From the NCBI GenBank assembly GCA_014529385.2, contig CM043962.1, forward strand, positions 84,407,621-84,471,620: a DNA stretch of 64,000 nucleotides, read 5' to 3'. The DNA comes from Adiantum capillus-veneris (lineage: Eukaryota > Streptophyta > Polypodiopsida > Polypodiales > Pteridaceae). The stretch's first letter is position 1, and each line of letters starts with the position of its first letter. The translations under genes and the position numbers were made by a program. Positions 1-12,105 of the stretch are shown piece after piece. The notes beneath the pieces are model-generated. The model saw only the letters and a list, made by a program, of their open reading frames with translations. It had not been told where the DNA came from and searched no databases.

Positions 1-56
<56 letters not shown>
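1..56. repeat. (GT)n-(GA)n compound microsatellite
   Basis: Fifteen GT units (1-30) pass directly into about thirteen GA units (31-56). The tract starts at the window edge, so its full length is unknown. Confidence 0.98.
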
Positions 57-61
<5 letters not shown>

Positions 62-306
62 AATAAGATTCACTTTGGCATTCTATAAGGATTGAATGGA
101 AGGAAAGTAAAGTTATCCAAAGCTCCAAAAGATGGGAGTTGTGAAATGAAAAGACCCATAGAAAAACTAAACAAGAAAACATCTCAATTATTCACCATTT
201 AAAGCTGTGAAATGAAAAGACCCACCTACAAACTAAACAAAAGATGATTGTAACAAGGGCAAGGAGCTTATTAGATTTGGTTGGGAAAATCTTATAAAGA
301 CCTGGC

Positions 307-735
307 ATGGGCTATTATAACAAAGGCCATGATGGACAATGCCAAACTATCTCCCGAGGTGGCCAGTGGAAATGGCTCCAGCTGCATGACAAGCTATTTG
401 CCCCTCGGTGGGTTGGCCTGAAACTTAGGGGTACAATGGACGGGCTTGCTCTAAAATGTAAGAGAGCAACGGAGTCTTTAGAATGGAGAGAGCTAACAAG
501 GCATTTTCACAATTCGGTAACTCACTGGTCCCCTTGGCTCTTTCAGGGGGGAAGCATCCTTCTAAACCCATTTTGGAGGGAAGTTTCCAAAAAGATCAAT
601 AACAAAGGTATAAGATGACGGGGCCAAATTTGGGATTGCAACAATAGTAGCTAGAAAGAAATAGACCAATTGGCTTTCCAATATAACCTCATTGGGACTG
701 AAAGACTAATAATCAATACAGCTCTACAATAGCTT
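307..735 (+). mobile_element. L1-type LINE ORF2 tail fragment
   Basis: This is a decayed piece of LINE ORF2 from the region between reverse transcriptase and the zinc-finger tail. Its translation parallels the minus-strand LINE near 30.4-30.7 kb: both share GGxWKW/GGKWRG, LHDKLFAP/FHDKLLAP, HWSPWL and KxNNKG in the same order. After an in-frame TGA at 616 the match continues (WDCNNSS, then IDQLAFQYNL against IDLLVTQYQL) with further TAG stops. No endonuclease or RT motifs lie nearby, so it is an isolated fragment, opposite in strand to its two relatives in the window. Homology is seen within the window; the LINE assignment rests on the better preserved copy. Confidence 0.8.
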
Positions 736-750
736 CGAGTCCAAGTTCGA

Positions 751-2815
751 GTGGAAAGCATGGCGGTGGCCCAAGAACGAACATTTCTTGAAACGGAAAA
801 CCAAGGAAGTGTACCTCATCATTATGGATTTGACGGATTGGTTCTCCCCATTGAACAAGCAATAGGGCAAGCATTGGCGAGAGTCAAGATGGGAGGCAAT
901 CGTGAAGAACATCTGGTGCAAGAAAGTGCTGGTCATGATGATGGCGATAGCAGTGGTTCTGAGCAAATTTTAGATGAGGACTTTGGCATACCTTCTATGA
1001 AGACTTCGGGTACAAGAAGATGCAAGCAGGGAACAAGGCATCTGGAAGTGATCCTGGACCACACAAGTTTGAAAGAGAGAGAAATTGTGTGCAGAGATTG
1101 ACTTATAACAGTTATGTGGCTCGTCTCATTCTGCATATATGGTGAAGATTACAAAGGCAGTAGAACCCACGTGTTTTGAGGCTGCTGTTAAAGACGAAAA
1201 ATTGCGTCAAGCTATGGATGAAGAGATGGCCGCCCTTGATGAAAATGAAACATGGGAGTTGGTGCCATTACCAAAGGGAAGAAGGCAATTGGATGTAAGC
1301 GGGTTTACCAAATAAAGCATAATGCTGATGACAATGTGAGCAACTCATGAGCAAATACAAGGCCGGGCTTGTGGCAAAGGTTATGCGCATACTTATGGAA
1401 TTGATTATGAGGAGACATTCAGCCCCGTAGCTAAGATGGCTACAATTCAAGTGTTTATTGTAGTGTGGCTACCGATGGAAAATGGGTGTTGAAGCAAATG
1501 GATGTAAAGATTGCCTTTATGAATGGAAACTTGGAGGCAGTTGTGTATATGGAGTAACCACAAGGTTGTGCAAATATGAGGCCATGTGACCTTGTATGCA
1601 TGTTGAAAGCACTGTATGGACTGAAGCAAGCACCTACAGCTTGGTATGAGTGGATTGTGGCATTCCTCATTTCATTGGGCTTTGAGATGCTTGATGCAGA
1701 TCATTCATTGTATGCATGTTAAAGAAAGCACCGTATGGATTGAAGCAAGCACCTAGAGCTTGGTATGAGAGGATTGTGGCATTCCTCATTTCATTGGGCT
1801 TTGAGATGCCTGATGCAGATCATTCATTGTATGTATGGAAGAATGAGGTAGGAATTGTGGTGATATGCACCTATGTGGATGACTTGATTGTTGGAGGTGA
1901 TAATGTGGTTGAAGTAGAGGGTGCACAGGCTCTACTTATGCAAGAATTTGAGATGAAGGACTCGAGGAGACTTGTAGTATTTATTGGGCATTGAAATCAT
2001 CTGCACTATAAAGGGTGTATGGTTGTCATAAAGAAAATATGATTTGGACATGTTGAAAAAGTATGGTATGGCTGATTGTAAACTGATTGCAATGCCCTTA
2101 GATTAGAATTTGAAGTTGGGTAATGATGTAGGTCAAGTGCTTGAGAATGTTGTACAATGTATAGGAAGATTATGGCTAGCTTGATCTACTTGACTATCTC
2201 ACGTCCAAACTTGAGCTACACAGTTGGATTGGTGAGTCAGTTTCTACAGTCTCCCAGGAAACCACACTTGGATACTGTGAGGCACATGTTGCGCTACTAC
2301 TTTGAATTATGAACTCTTTATAGGACTAATGTGGAGTTGCATGTCTATGGTTACACAGATTGGGTTGGTAGCACATATGATTGCATGTCTACCAGCGGAT
2401 TCATGTTTTCACTTGAGAGTGTTGCTATCACAAGGAGCATCAAGAAGCAACCAATGATTTCTCTCTTGAGTACAGAGGCAAAGTACAAGGGTGTTGTAGT
2501 GGCGGCATGTGAGGTAGCATGGTTGGGATGGCTACTTCAAGACTTTGGAGTATAGGTATAAAGGCCGATTGTCATCTATTGTGACAACCTAAGAAACTTA
2601 TAGTTGGCACGAAACCCAATGTTACATGCTAGGACAAAGTACATTGTGGTGCACTACCACTTCATTAGAGAGAGGTCCTTAACAAGCGACATCGACCTTG
2701 AGTATGTGATGATGCATGAGTAGGTTGCTGACATCTTCACAAAGGCCCTTGGCTAGAAAACCTACGTTGATTTTGAGCAATGCTTGGCATACGGGGGATG
2801 GTGTTTAGCTTGAGG
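751..2815 (+). pseudogene. Ty1/copia pol remnant (linker, RT, RNase H), element C
   Basis: This is the 3' half of a copia polyprotein. 751-1100 matches the variable, acidic linker that follows integrase (DSSGSEQILDEDFGIPSM). RT begins near 1140 with CFEAAVKDEKLRQAMDEEM and NETWELVPLPKG, followed by broken versions of the KARLVAKGYA and GIDYEETFSPVAKM blocks. The best RT stretch is at 1716-1994, with GLKQAPRAWYE and the catalytic YVDDLIVGG. RNase H follows at 2331-2555 (STSGFMFSL, KKQPMISLLSTEAKY), and a stop-ridden tail reaches the family's usual HEQVADIFTKAL end near 2750. Stops, frameshifts and a 119-bp duplication make it non-functional. Gag and integrase would lie upstream of the window or are lost. 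Confidence 0.9.
1592..1829 (+). repeat. 119-bp tandem duplication inside copia RT
   Basis: Two adjacent copies, about 1592-1710 and 1711-1829, carry the same part of RT (YGLKQAP, AWYE, FLISLGFEM). They differ at a handful of positions, so the duplication is not very recent. At 119 bp it shifts the reading frame. Confidence 0.85.
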
Positions 2816-2820
2816 GAGAG

Positions 2821-3139
2821 TGTTGAGATGTCAAGGTCAACATATACGACTCTTGGATGACTATCAGTGGTAGTCATCATCACTAGCACGCCTTGGTGGT
2901 AGATACACATATCTTCGCCAATGATACAATAGCTGTACTACACTGGTTTAACTACCGAAGTGATGGAACACTTATTCACTCATCTCACTCACTGACGGTT
3001 TACTACATCGTTGTACTAGTCCCTTTTATGTCAACTGTATTTTCTCTTATGTTATGTAAACCTCTTATCTTAAGTTAGTGAAGAAGAAGACTCGAATAGT
3101 CTTTGCCTCCACGTATGTGTGTGCTTGTAAGACCTCAAG

Positions 3140-3190
<51 letters not shown>

Positions 3191-3192
3191 CA
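2821..3192 (+). repeat. probable copia 3' LTR (element C)
   Basis: It begins with TGTTGAGATGTCAAGG directly after a purine-rich tract (tgagggagag, 2811-2820) that follows the RNase H end, the classic PPT/3' LTR arrangement. The 3' boundary is inferred from a TTAACA end just after the CT microsatellite at 3142-3186. The partner 5' LTR is outside the window, so neither boundary can be verified. Confidence 0.6.
3142..3186. repeat. (CT)n microsatellite
   Basis: About 22 CT units, inside the probable copia LTR near its 3' end. Confidence 0.98.
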
Positions 3193-5978
3193 TGTCGTGG
3201 GGTGGCTCCCTTGTCAGCCAATGTAACGCGAGTCTGTTGGAGATGTCATGGCTCGACACGAGCATGTCAAGAAATTAAAGTTTTTTGGTTATGCTAATAT
3301 AAACTACTTACCATTGTCAGTTTTTCAAAGAAAAAAAGAGATTTGGGAAGGGATGAGGGTATACAGGTGAGCAAGTTGTAGCCACACTTTGCAAGGGCTG
3401 ATGGTCCACAAATGAGTAGGTTGTGGCCATGTGTGCAGGGCAGTTCTGGAGCAGGGGCTGGGACCTTGTAGATGTATTAGGTCTCTTGAGGATTCACATC
3501 AGGCAACCGTGCATAGCAGTGCATGGATTCAAGCTGGGAGTTTATGTTTGCAACACCAAGTCATTGTGAACCATATTGTGGTGCGCGCTTCTCTGTTGGA
3601 GTTTCAGAGCGATAATCACTTGGAACAAGCGATTATAATCACTTGTGTGTGTGCTTCTTTTCCCCTTAGGCTACATAGGGCACTCTCTCATCCTTCATTT
3701 TGGGAAAATGAAGGAAAACAGCAAAGCAAGATTGGCACCTCCCAACTGTCATGTGAACTAAAACTCCTCAGGTTGCTGGTTGCAGACATATACGGAATCA
3801 TACCCTAACATGACTTAGCTCTTAGACTAGTGCTTTAAACTCTTTTTGGTGTGAATTGTAGATTCTTGGGGAAGAGTCTTCCATTGCTTTGAGAAAATGT
3901 TTATTATAATGTTGGGACTACCAATCATGTCAACTACAAGTGCTAGTAGTATGCTAAAACGTGAGAATCTTGGGAGATACTCCCATCCCTTTGAGGAGAA
4001 AAATGGAGAAGACATTAAGTGGAGGAGAGAGAGATAGGTGGAGAGAGAGAGGGACAAGGATCGCATGCATCACGATATGCATTGGTGCGGGGTATGGTGT
4101 CAACAATGCCTCATTCTAGACGGTCACGTGCCAAGACGAGGTGCGAGGGGGTGGGGGAATAGAGGAAATCTTTCTCGTGATCCTCATATGTGGCGATGTG
4201 TGTGCGAGCCACTGCTTTGCACTTGCGTGCTCCCCTGTGTTGCGACAACTCCAAGGCATGGCACGGATGGGAGTCTAGATATTGAGGGAAGCCAGTAGGC
4301 CTACGCGATTGGGGGAAGAAGGGGGGGGGGGGAGGCGGTGGTTTACTCGATGATATCGCAAGAATGAGCTAAATTGGAAATACTAGAGTGCTGGTGACGA
4401 AACAGGAAGCCGCCATTATCATGATTGGTGGAGGTGCAATTCTGGGAGGAGGACGCAGATGCATGGTTCTACAATTCTGGGAGGAGGCCTGCACATGCAT
4501 GGTTCTACAGACCGGGGGATTGCAATGCCTGCACGAGCACGAGCAGAGTCTCTCTCTCTCTCTCTCTCGTTTGTCTGTAGCCGTGGATGCATCAATCATC
4601 AACGTGATCATGACAAGCTGTTGTCCGATGATGATGATGATGGTGATAACATGGAGAGCCCGTGACAGACTCTATCACTCGGGAAGGTGGGCTGGATGAC
4701 GAAAACAGTGTGCAAGCCGAGTAATTCTTGCACGTGAATTGGGCTACAAGCCTTTCCTTTTGGATTTTCAAGGTTCGGGGAGAATCTTGATTTCAAATTA
4801 ATCGAGTTTTGTGGTTTGGACTGCTCAGTTTTGGTTTTGGGCTTTATTAGGAGGTATCTCCAAAGATGCTTTGATTTGAATGGTAAGGAAAAGGCGAAGA
4901 ATTCAAGGCTTTGAGGGGAGAAAAGGAGGGATGGCGCGTGGAGGGAGAAAGGTGTATATTGTGGTGTAGGCACAAGAGAAAAATGCTTTTTTTTTTTAGT
5001 TCTATGGGAGGCACAAACAATTGTGTGATGGAAGGAGAAAGATGGTAGTGGTGGATCGTTTTGCTCTGCTACAATGCCACCAAAAGGTGCCTTGCAAGAC
5101 CTGCAAGGCGTGGTGAAGTGAAGGGGCCACATTCTTTGATGCAAGCCGGGGTGTCCAACCATTTGGGCCACAGAGCACTACAAGTAGCAAAAACGTAGGA
5201 GTTGGTGGGCGGGGGTTTGGAGCGCAAGAGGCCCAACCTCGGGGGATTCACCATGGAGCACTTACGGCATCATGAGTGTAGGAGAGGGGTTTTTTTAACG
5301 AGTTACATAAGCGTATAAGTTAATGGCCCCTAATAATTGATCTCCCAAGCCTGAAAATAAGGAAGGGGGTTATCATATTTATGAGGAGGGGGGGGAGGGG
5401 GGTTGACCCGGATTGGTCACTGATGTGCACTAGAACTCGGATGAATTTAGGGGAAGCTTTTATCAGGCCACTCATAAAATTTTGCATCAAGCCGGCCATA
5501 GATAAGGGCTAATTTGGACCAGGTTAAGGGTTGATTTACACCAGCTTTGGATGGGTCAGAATTGCCAGAGTGTAGGCTGATCGAGCACATCGTTTGAAAG
5601 TCAAACTAAGACACATTGAGGGTACATCAAATTATCAATAGAAGTGGTTCTTTTGTACATTCCCAATCACTATGCTACACACTCTTTGACTAGTTTTACT
5701 TAGTTAGATAATGTGAGACCTATATTTTATATGTAAAATAGGGGTACGATAGTTTTCTTCATTGATTGTTGTATAAGCGTAGAAAGGGGGGTCATATTCT
5801 CTAATATGAGTCGTATATAAAGGTTATATCGAAGTTGTTCGCTCGCAGGTGGCGTCTCATTTTGTATATATAGTGAATCCCTCGGGGGCCCAACGCGTAG
5901 GGGAAAGGGCTAGAGGTGTGTAGCTAGGGTTGGATCGTAAAAGAGCCAGGGAGGGCAATGGAGAAGGCTGTCTTGGAT

Positions 5979-5980
<2 letters not shown>
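3193..5980. other. no gene recognised
   Basis: I find no known motif here in six frames. The stretch holds short GA/CT runs (4024-4050, 4549-4568), a 12-base G run (4321-4332) and an imperfect 35-bp tandem repeat. The longest open frames (125 codons at 3431-3808 plus, 187 codons at 4608-5171 minus) have simple-sequence or compositionally skewed translations and no recognisable domain, so they are not called. Confidence 0.6.
4437..4506 (+). repeat. imperfect 35-bp tandem repeat, two copies
   Basis: Copies start at 4437 and 4472. Both contain caattctgggaggagg followed by a GCATGGTTCTA block. Confidence 0.75.
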
Positions 5981-6037
<57 letters not shown>

Positions 6038-6047
6038 CGCTCGCTCG
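5981..6047. repeat. (CT)n followed by (CTCG)n
   Basis: A 54-bp CT tract (5981-6034) passes into about three CTCG units. Confidence 0.97.
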
Positions 6048-6651
6048 TTTGCCTGCATGGGCAGAATCGATTCGAGAGAAGAGACCAATGGAAAGCAAGG
6101 GGGTAGGAGGATCTGTATGCAATTGGACGAGGGTAGGAGAATGTGCTGATCACCATTGTGAGTGTGAAGAGATTTGGCAGGGCTGAGCATTGGACTGAGG
6201 GGAGGAGGGTGTCCATCTCGTCAAGACAAGGGAGAGCTGCAGTTGCACGGGGCGAAAGGGGGGTCTGTGTCTGTACAGGAACAAGGGAAAAAGGGAAGCT
6301 GACCATAGTGGCAAGTGGACGAAGTAGTGCACAAGGGGAGACCACATTACGTGAAGGTAGGCGTGACAGCCTTTTGCAAGTTCTCAAGCCTTGGAATGTT
6401 GTCTCTCTCTGCTCACATGCGAGCATGTTGCCATAGGGCATATGTGTGTGTGCTCCAAAGCAATGGATCAACAATGGGCTAGTGTCCAAGAAGGTAGGAA
6501 TGTAGCGCATTGAGAGGGAGAAGTTGTGCAAGCGATAGGACTGGACGGCCAGGGGCCGGGGGGTCAAGAACAACCTATAGGTAGAGCAACTCATTCTAGG
6601 GCACAATATTGCAGGGCCGCACGAAGTGGAAAGAGGGGGAGTTGATTTTTT

Positions 6652-6695
<44 letters not shown>

Positions 6696-6738
6696 CCCCC
6701 CCCCCTTCCATTGCGCATCTCACAAGCAGAAGGGGATG
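6048..6738. other. no gene recognised; (CT)n-(C)n tract
   Basis: No coding signal is recognised. A CT tract at 6657-6692 ends in a 13-base C run (6693-6705). The final GGATG (6734-6738) is the left flank of the gypsy element that starts at 6739. Confidence 0.65.
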
Positions 6739-8306
6739 TGTCATAAAAACTAATATCTAATTCTCCCAAATGATTTTCTCATGTTAGACTTATCATTTAA
6801 TATGGGGAGGTACCATGGGAGTAAAAGCTAGAATATTGGTAAGACTGCCGGACCGGTCTCAACAGGGATCCAAAGAAGGGAAAATAGGGATCCAAAGGGA
6901 GACAATCTGCGAAAGAGCAATCTGCATCAATGGAGCTTAAAAGGCCTAAGGCTCAACTCCATTAAGACTTCCATAGGCTAAGGTTCCAAAAATTAATTAA
7001 AAAGTCTATTGGCCAAAAGTGGGAAAATTGGATGGTTATGGGAAGACTAAAAAGTCTTTCCACATCCCTAGGAAGGAGGAGGCGAGCCCTAAAGGTAGGG
7101 GAAGAGAGAGAAACACACACACACACACACACATACACACACACACACTCCCAAGATCTCCCTTTACACAAAGCGAATAATGGACACATGGTAGGCTCCT
7201 AGCCTAGATGCCCCCAATCTCCCCTCAAATCCTATTGGATGGCCATGGAGGTGGACCAATGAGAATTAGGCTAGAGTAAAATTAGTCTAATCAATTTAAA
7301 AATTCTTGATAAAAGAACCAATAGAAATTAAGCTCCCTAGAAGACTATTGGACAGTCTACCAAGGGGTCCAATGAGCATCCATCAGCCCAATGGCTTGCT
7401 TGATTCCTATTGGCCAGAAGACTAAAAGCTCCAATGAGAGTTTAAATAAATTCTTTTAATTACCTAAAGCTCTCACAAAAGGGGAAAGGGGGACACTTGT
7501 CACAAGGCTATCAACTATGCTTCTTAATTGTTAGTGGATAAGCTCTGTAGGAGCCAATGGGAAGCCAACAAGAGCATTTGGGAAGAGGGGTCGACCAAGA
7601 AGAGAGAGAGGTTGGAATTTTACACTAACCAATTTTGCTACACATACACACAACTCATGTGTTGAGCAAGAACTCCATCTCTGTCTCCAAGCATTGAGAA
7701 GTAGAGGCCTACACCAACAACTCTTGGCTATGGAATGCAAATCCAACCAAGAGCCAAGCTTGAATGGCATGCTCATCTCCTCTACCATGCTAAGTACTAA
7801 GCTAAGCTATGATATTAGAGTGATTATGCGAGGAGAATACTTCTTTCTCGTAAGATACATCTTCTTCCTCTCAATCTTTCCTCATTCCCTGCTAGCTCTC
7901 ACCATCTTTGAACGTGTGTGAGGTCTTGGGACTGAGGCTAGGCCCACTAGGTGTGTTTTTCAAGCATAATTTTGTGCATGAAGCTTCCATCTGCATTGCA
8001 CCAACGAGTTTTTTCAAGGAACATGAAGATTGTATTGTACAAAAGTCTCCCTTGATGGGAGTAGCTATAATACAAAGCCTTTTTGGAGGGGGGACCGCCG
8101 ACTCCACGTAAATCCGGTCTTCCTTGTTCTATTTCTCTCTCTTTTCAAGTATTTTCTATGCCAAACTACCTAGAAGTAATTGCTATGTTGATTTCTTCAA
8201 CAACTAAGTACTCTCTCTATGCTCATTAGGAACTTGTTCTTAATGAAATGCTCACTATGTTATCATTTTCCGCTACACACAAGTTACTAGTGCATTACAT
8301 GTTACA
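6739..8306 (+). repeat. 5' LTR of gypsy element A
   Basis: This is the 1568-bp left LTR (TG...CA). It aligns along its whole length with 13747-15438. Relative to the right copy it keeps about 65 bp near 7245-7310 that the right copy lacks. It lacks the 107-bp duplication and has shorter AC runs (7112-7147 and about 7640). Confidence 0.95.
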
Positions 8307-8307
8307 T

Positions 8308-8320
8308 TGGTATCAGAGCC
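8308..8320 (+). other. primer binding site, element A
   Basis: TGGTATCAGAGCC lies one base after the 5' LTR. It is the initiator-tRNA-Met-complementary PBS common in plant LTR retrotransposons. Confidence 0.92.
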
Positions 8321-8470
8321 ATTGGTTTCTCTTTTCTTGCTCAACAAGAGAGGTCCTCAAGCTTGCTAAAAATGGTTGGTGTTATTAATTGCAAAAGAGT
8401 AAGTAGAATAAGGATTTTTCATCCTTAAAGCATGCCTGCTTTATGCAGTTAACGGGGATACTGTCGAGAG

Positions 8471-8540
8471 CTATGGTCTTAATAATGGAGTCCTACGGGG
8501 CTTGCCTATGGTCTTAATAATGGAGTCCTACGGGGATTGC
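8471..8540 (+). repeat. 35-bp tandem repeat in the element A leader
   Basis: Two near-identical units at 8471-8505 and 8506-8540, plus the start of a third (ctatggc), lie in the untranslated leader between PBS and gag. Confidence 0.85.
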
Positions 8541-8780
8541 CTATGGCTTAACCATTATTGAGCTATTAGAAGCTTGACATGAATCGGTCCTATCTCGGCT
8601 CTCTCAAACCCTCTCTTCTATTCCTTGGATTCAATAATATTCGTGCCACGGGTATAGATGTTTGAGTGCTTATCTTTGAAGGTACAGAGGAGTAGTAACT
8701 ACGGCTTGAAGTGCCAAAATACAAGTAAAAATTTACATCTAAAATTTTATAGTATGGATGACAAGGGAAAAGAGATTTAA

Positions 8781-10290
8781 ATGAATGTATATAGCTTTGA
8801 TTTTGCTAATGAAAGAGCAACTAATGATGCCCCTATGCTTGTAAACTATCTTGTTTCTAGGCTTCAACAAAAACCCTGGGCAATCCATCCCTCCAAGGTG
8901 AAGTGCTACAATAATTGTGCACCCATAGTATTCTCCAAACTCCCCACCAAGAAGAGAGAGTACCTAGGAAATCTCCTGGTGAGACTTTCAAAAGAGGACT
9001 CTCTCCGATAAGGGAAGAAGAGGAGGATCCATACGAAGGGCTCAAAAACTTACTACTTGATGAGGCATCTCCCTCTCAAAGGAGAGCTCAAATTTCATTG
9101 GTAGATCCCCCACCGAAAGAACGAAAAAGAAGCGAGTTTCCTGCCACCTTGGCAGAGATGGTTCCACGAAGACGGCAAGCAGAACGCTCTCCAACACCCC
9201 CTAAACGTAGAAGACCATCGCAGAATTCTCTTCACCATAATTCAAAGAGCGAAGAGATGAAACAAGAGAAGAAAAAGGCAAGAAAGAGGTCACCCTCTTC
9301 TCCATCCTCCTCATCCCCTTCCTCTTTTGAAGAAAGTAATGGTGTAGAAGAGGAGGAACAAGGGAAGAAAAAGGGGAGAAAGAGGTCACCCTCTTCTCCA
9401 TCCTCCTCATCCTCTTCCTCTTCTGAAGAAAGTGATGGTGCAGCTCTCAAACTGCCAAAGAGAAGAGGCCATAGGAAATCCTATGCCACCTAGAAAAGGT
9501 CATCCAAGCTCAAAAAGTTCAAAGAGGGAGGAAAGAACATCTCTTTCCTTACCTACGATGGCACCTCTGGTGCTATGGACAAAGTCTTGGCCTTTATCCA
9601 ACAATTTTGATACGGAGTTTGGAGATGAGGGCTTCACGGAGTCCTCTAAGCTATTTCATGTAGCCATGCATTTTCAAAAGTCTGCCAGGCAATGGTGGTC
9701 TAGACTACGAGCAAACTGTGAAGCTCCACGAACATGGAAAGCTTTAAGAGCTTCCATCATGAAGTAGTTTTTGGCTAGCGATGCCAAAGACAAAGTACTC
9801 ACCGAATGGCGAAGCTTGAAGCTCTCTCCCTATGAATCTATTCACAAATATGTAGACAAGTTTTGGGATTTACATCTCAAAGCCACTGTCTACAAAAAGA
9901 TGGATTTTGGAGAGCAAAAACAAAATTTTTGTGCGGGCTAATCTGAGGATCTGGCGGAGTATGTTAACTCCCAAAGACCACGCACCATATTTGTGGTCAT
10001 ACAGCATACCATGGTGGCTTCAAGAATCAACTTCCAACAAGGGGCTAAGAGAAATCTTAAGCCCATGGAAAACAAGGACCGTAGTGAGCCTAAGGGGAAG
10101 GACAATGTCCACAAGTCTCCCAAAGGCAACCCCAACAACAAAACCAAGGAGAAGGGAGTTTATAAAGGAAAAAATAAACTCTCTCCTGAAGAGCTAGAGC
10201 GTTATCAAAAAGATAAATGTTGTTTCAAGTGTGGGGAGCAAGGGCATTCCTATCGTGCTTGTCTCCACAAGAATACATGTAATGAGCCTC
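8781..10290 (+). pseudogene. gag of gypsy element A
   Basis: This is the structural (capsid/nucleocapsid) region. An N-terminal piece (8781-9011) breaks into another frame at 8915-9493, which is very basic and serine-rich with two near-identical 32-residue blocks. The capsid core is recognisable near 9650-9900 (FQKSARQWWSRLRA, APRTWKALRASIMK, then a stop, DKVLTEWRSLKLSPYESI, VDKFWDLHLKATVYKK), which matches the Retrotrans_gag pattern. The frame changes again near 9920. The frame opening at 9993 carries a CCHC zinc knuckle, C77-X2-C80-X4-H85-X4-C90 (CFKCGEQGHSYRAC), that would bind element RNA. At least two frameshifts and one stop make it a pseudogene. Confidence 0.9.
9268..9459 (+). repeat. 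96-bp in-frame tandem duplication in gag
   Basis: Units at 9268-9363 and 9364-9459 each encode a 32-residue block: a KKKxRKRSP basic patch, a serine run and an EES acidic end. The period is a multiple of three, so the frame is kept. Confidence 0.88.
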
Positions 10291-10832
10291 ATAGAGCTTC
10301 CATAGTCAAAATTCAAGAGGAGGATGCTCATCACAAAAGATATCCTCTATGTCATGCTTGGGGAAAGGTAAGAGAACATTATGCTTTCATTCTCTTTGAC
10401 CGTGGTTCTACTCACAAATTCATATCCATAGAGTTGGCCACCAAACTAGGCATCCAAGCGTATGAGATGGGAGATGTCCTATCAGCCGATGGTTCTTTCA
10501 AGGGACAAGAAGCCTCAGTCACTCCCTTAATTGGGAAATTGTGGCTCCATGTCCAAATCTATGTGGACAAGGAGGATTTCTTCATCTCTCCTCTCAAGCA
10601 TGAGGATGTAATCTTAGGGGCACCATGGTTTGATTGCATGGCTGCCAATGTTCAACTCCCTGAAAGACAAATCTTCTTTAGGTACATGGAAAAAGATATG
10701 TGCATAGATGCTAGGGAGTCGGGTAGCACCATACCCATTGGACATAAGCAAGCTTTCAATAAGTTTATAAAGAGCTCTATTTTTGTGTACATGATTTTGT
10801 TAAAGATTATCAAAATGAACCTAATATTTTAG
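10291..10832 (+). pseudogene. aspartic protease region of element A
   Basis: Continuous with the zinc knuckle frame (9993-10832), this part has the retropepsin layout: an active-site block FDRGSTHKFIS near 10396-10430, then VILGAPWF near 10606-10630 ahead of the RT. In the family the active site is D-S/T-G or D-P-G. Here arginine sits in the middle position, which may be damage. A retropepsin works as a dimer that cleaves the Gag-Pol polyprotein. The frame ends in stops at 10830, about 150 bp before the RT block. Confidence 0.8.
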
Positions 10833-10851
10833 CAAAAGAAGATATAGGCAA

Positions 10852-11620
10852 ATGTTTTCATTGACAACATCCCTTGTGAGCTACCTCCCAAACGAGGGGA
10901 TGATGACCATGCAATTGAACTTTGTCCAGGAAGCTCACCGCCTAATAAACCTCCTTATCGAGTTTCTCAAGCTCAACAAGAGGAGATTATGCGGCAAGTG
11001 CATGAGTTGGTTGAGAAAGGCATGGTTAGGCCTAGCTCATCTCCATTTTGTTCACCAGTTTTATTAGTGCAAAAGAAAGATGGCGCATATTGTATGTGTG
11101 TCGACTATAGAGCACTAAATAGGATCACTATCAAGAATAGGTTTCCTGTTCCACGAGTAAAAGACCTATTTGATAAGCTACAGGGGTCAACCTACTTCAG
11201 TAGGATTGACCTAAAAAGTGGCTACCATCAAATAAGGATAGTTGATCAAGACATTGTAAAGACCACATTTCGCACTACATTTGGTCTTCAGGAGTACATT
11301 GCCATGCCTTTTGGCTTGACCGATGCACCTACCACATTTAACCATCTGATGGAGAAGCTATCCAGGTCTCACCGAAGCTTTATTGGTGGTGCTCTTTGAT
11401 GATATAATCATCTACTCTAATTCATTAGATGAACATAAGCAACACCTCCATGTAATATTTCAAGTTTTAGAAGAGAATAAACTTTATATTAAACGAAAGA
11501 AAAGTGATTTTTTTCTTACAAGAGATTCAGTATTTAGGTCACATTATCTCTCAAGATGGCATCCAAATGGATCCATCAAAGTTAGAGGTAATAAAAGGAT
11601 GACCTAATCCAAGGAATTTG
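10852..11620 (+). pseudogene. reverse transcriptase of element A
   Basis: This is the DNA polymerase domain. The frame from 10989 has PSSSPFCSPVLLVQKKDG, CVDYRALNRITIKNRFP, the first catalytic aspartate in FSRIDLKSGYHQI, and MPFGLTDAPTTF. A frameshift near 11380 moves the rest into the frame from 11383, where the active-site pair is LFDDIIIYS (phenylalanine where Y/V is usual before DD). A second shift near 11530 disrupts the region after KSDFF. The upstream stretch 10852-10985 shows the conserved lead-in (LPNEG, then AHRLINLL in shifted frames). Order and motifs leave no doubt about the family. Confidence 0.93.
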
Positions 11621-12105
11621 CATGAACTAAGAAGCTTTATAGGTATGTGTGCATACTATAGGCACTTCATAGAAAAGCTCTCACAAATCACGGGACCATT
11701 ACATGACCTAACATGTTAGGTATATATGGTCCACCAAGGAGAACAACGCTTTCAAAAAGCTTAAAGAGAAGCTTATCTCTCAACCTGTACTTACACTACC
11801 GGATCTCTCAAAGCCATTCAAGGTCCAATGCGATGCCTGTGGTGATTTCCTTGGAGCTATTTTGCTCCAAGAAAGGCACGCAATAGCCTATGAAAGTCGA
11901 AGGCTCGACCCTATTGAGCAAGCTCACAATGATCTATCTTCTATGATAGATGAGTACGCTATTGATCCTGATTTAAAAGATGTGATTTCAGTCCTTGCAC
12001 TAGAAAAGAAGGAAGAACCATTTACCCTACAAATGGTTATCTTCTGTATGACAACAGGCTATGCGTTACTAACTCACTACATGAGAAAGCCTAATGTATG
12101 AATCT
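11621..12105 (+). pseudogene. RNase H region of element A
   Basis: The connection block LRSFIGMCAYYRHFIEKLS (about 11632-11690) is followed, after a stop near 11717 and a frame change, by the RNase H signature CDACGDFLGAILLQ and ERHAIAYESRRL (about 11830-11910). This domain removes template RNA during reverse transcription. The piece at 11862-12101 ends with a stop before the integrase zinc-binding block. Confidence 0.87.

Noticed and set aside
4608-5171. 187-codon minus-strand open frame
   Set aside because: Ser/Pro/Lys-rich text without a recognisable domain, in a region with GA-rich bias; no supporting context.
5857-6744. 295-codon minus-strand open frame
   Set aside because: Much of it is translated GA/CT repeat (RERERE runs) at both ends and the middle has no domain; it stays open because of composition.
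8781-9011. Independent small host gene
   Set aside because: It lies between the PBS and capsid core of gypsy A and runs into the gag frame; best read as the gag N-terminus.
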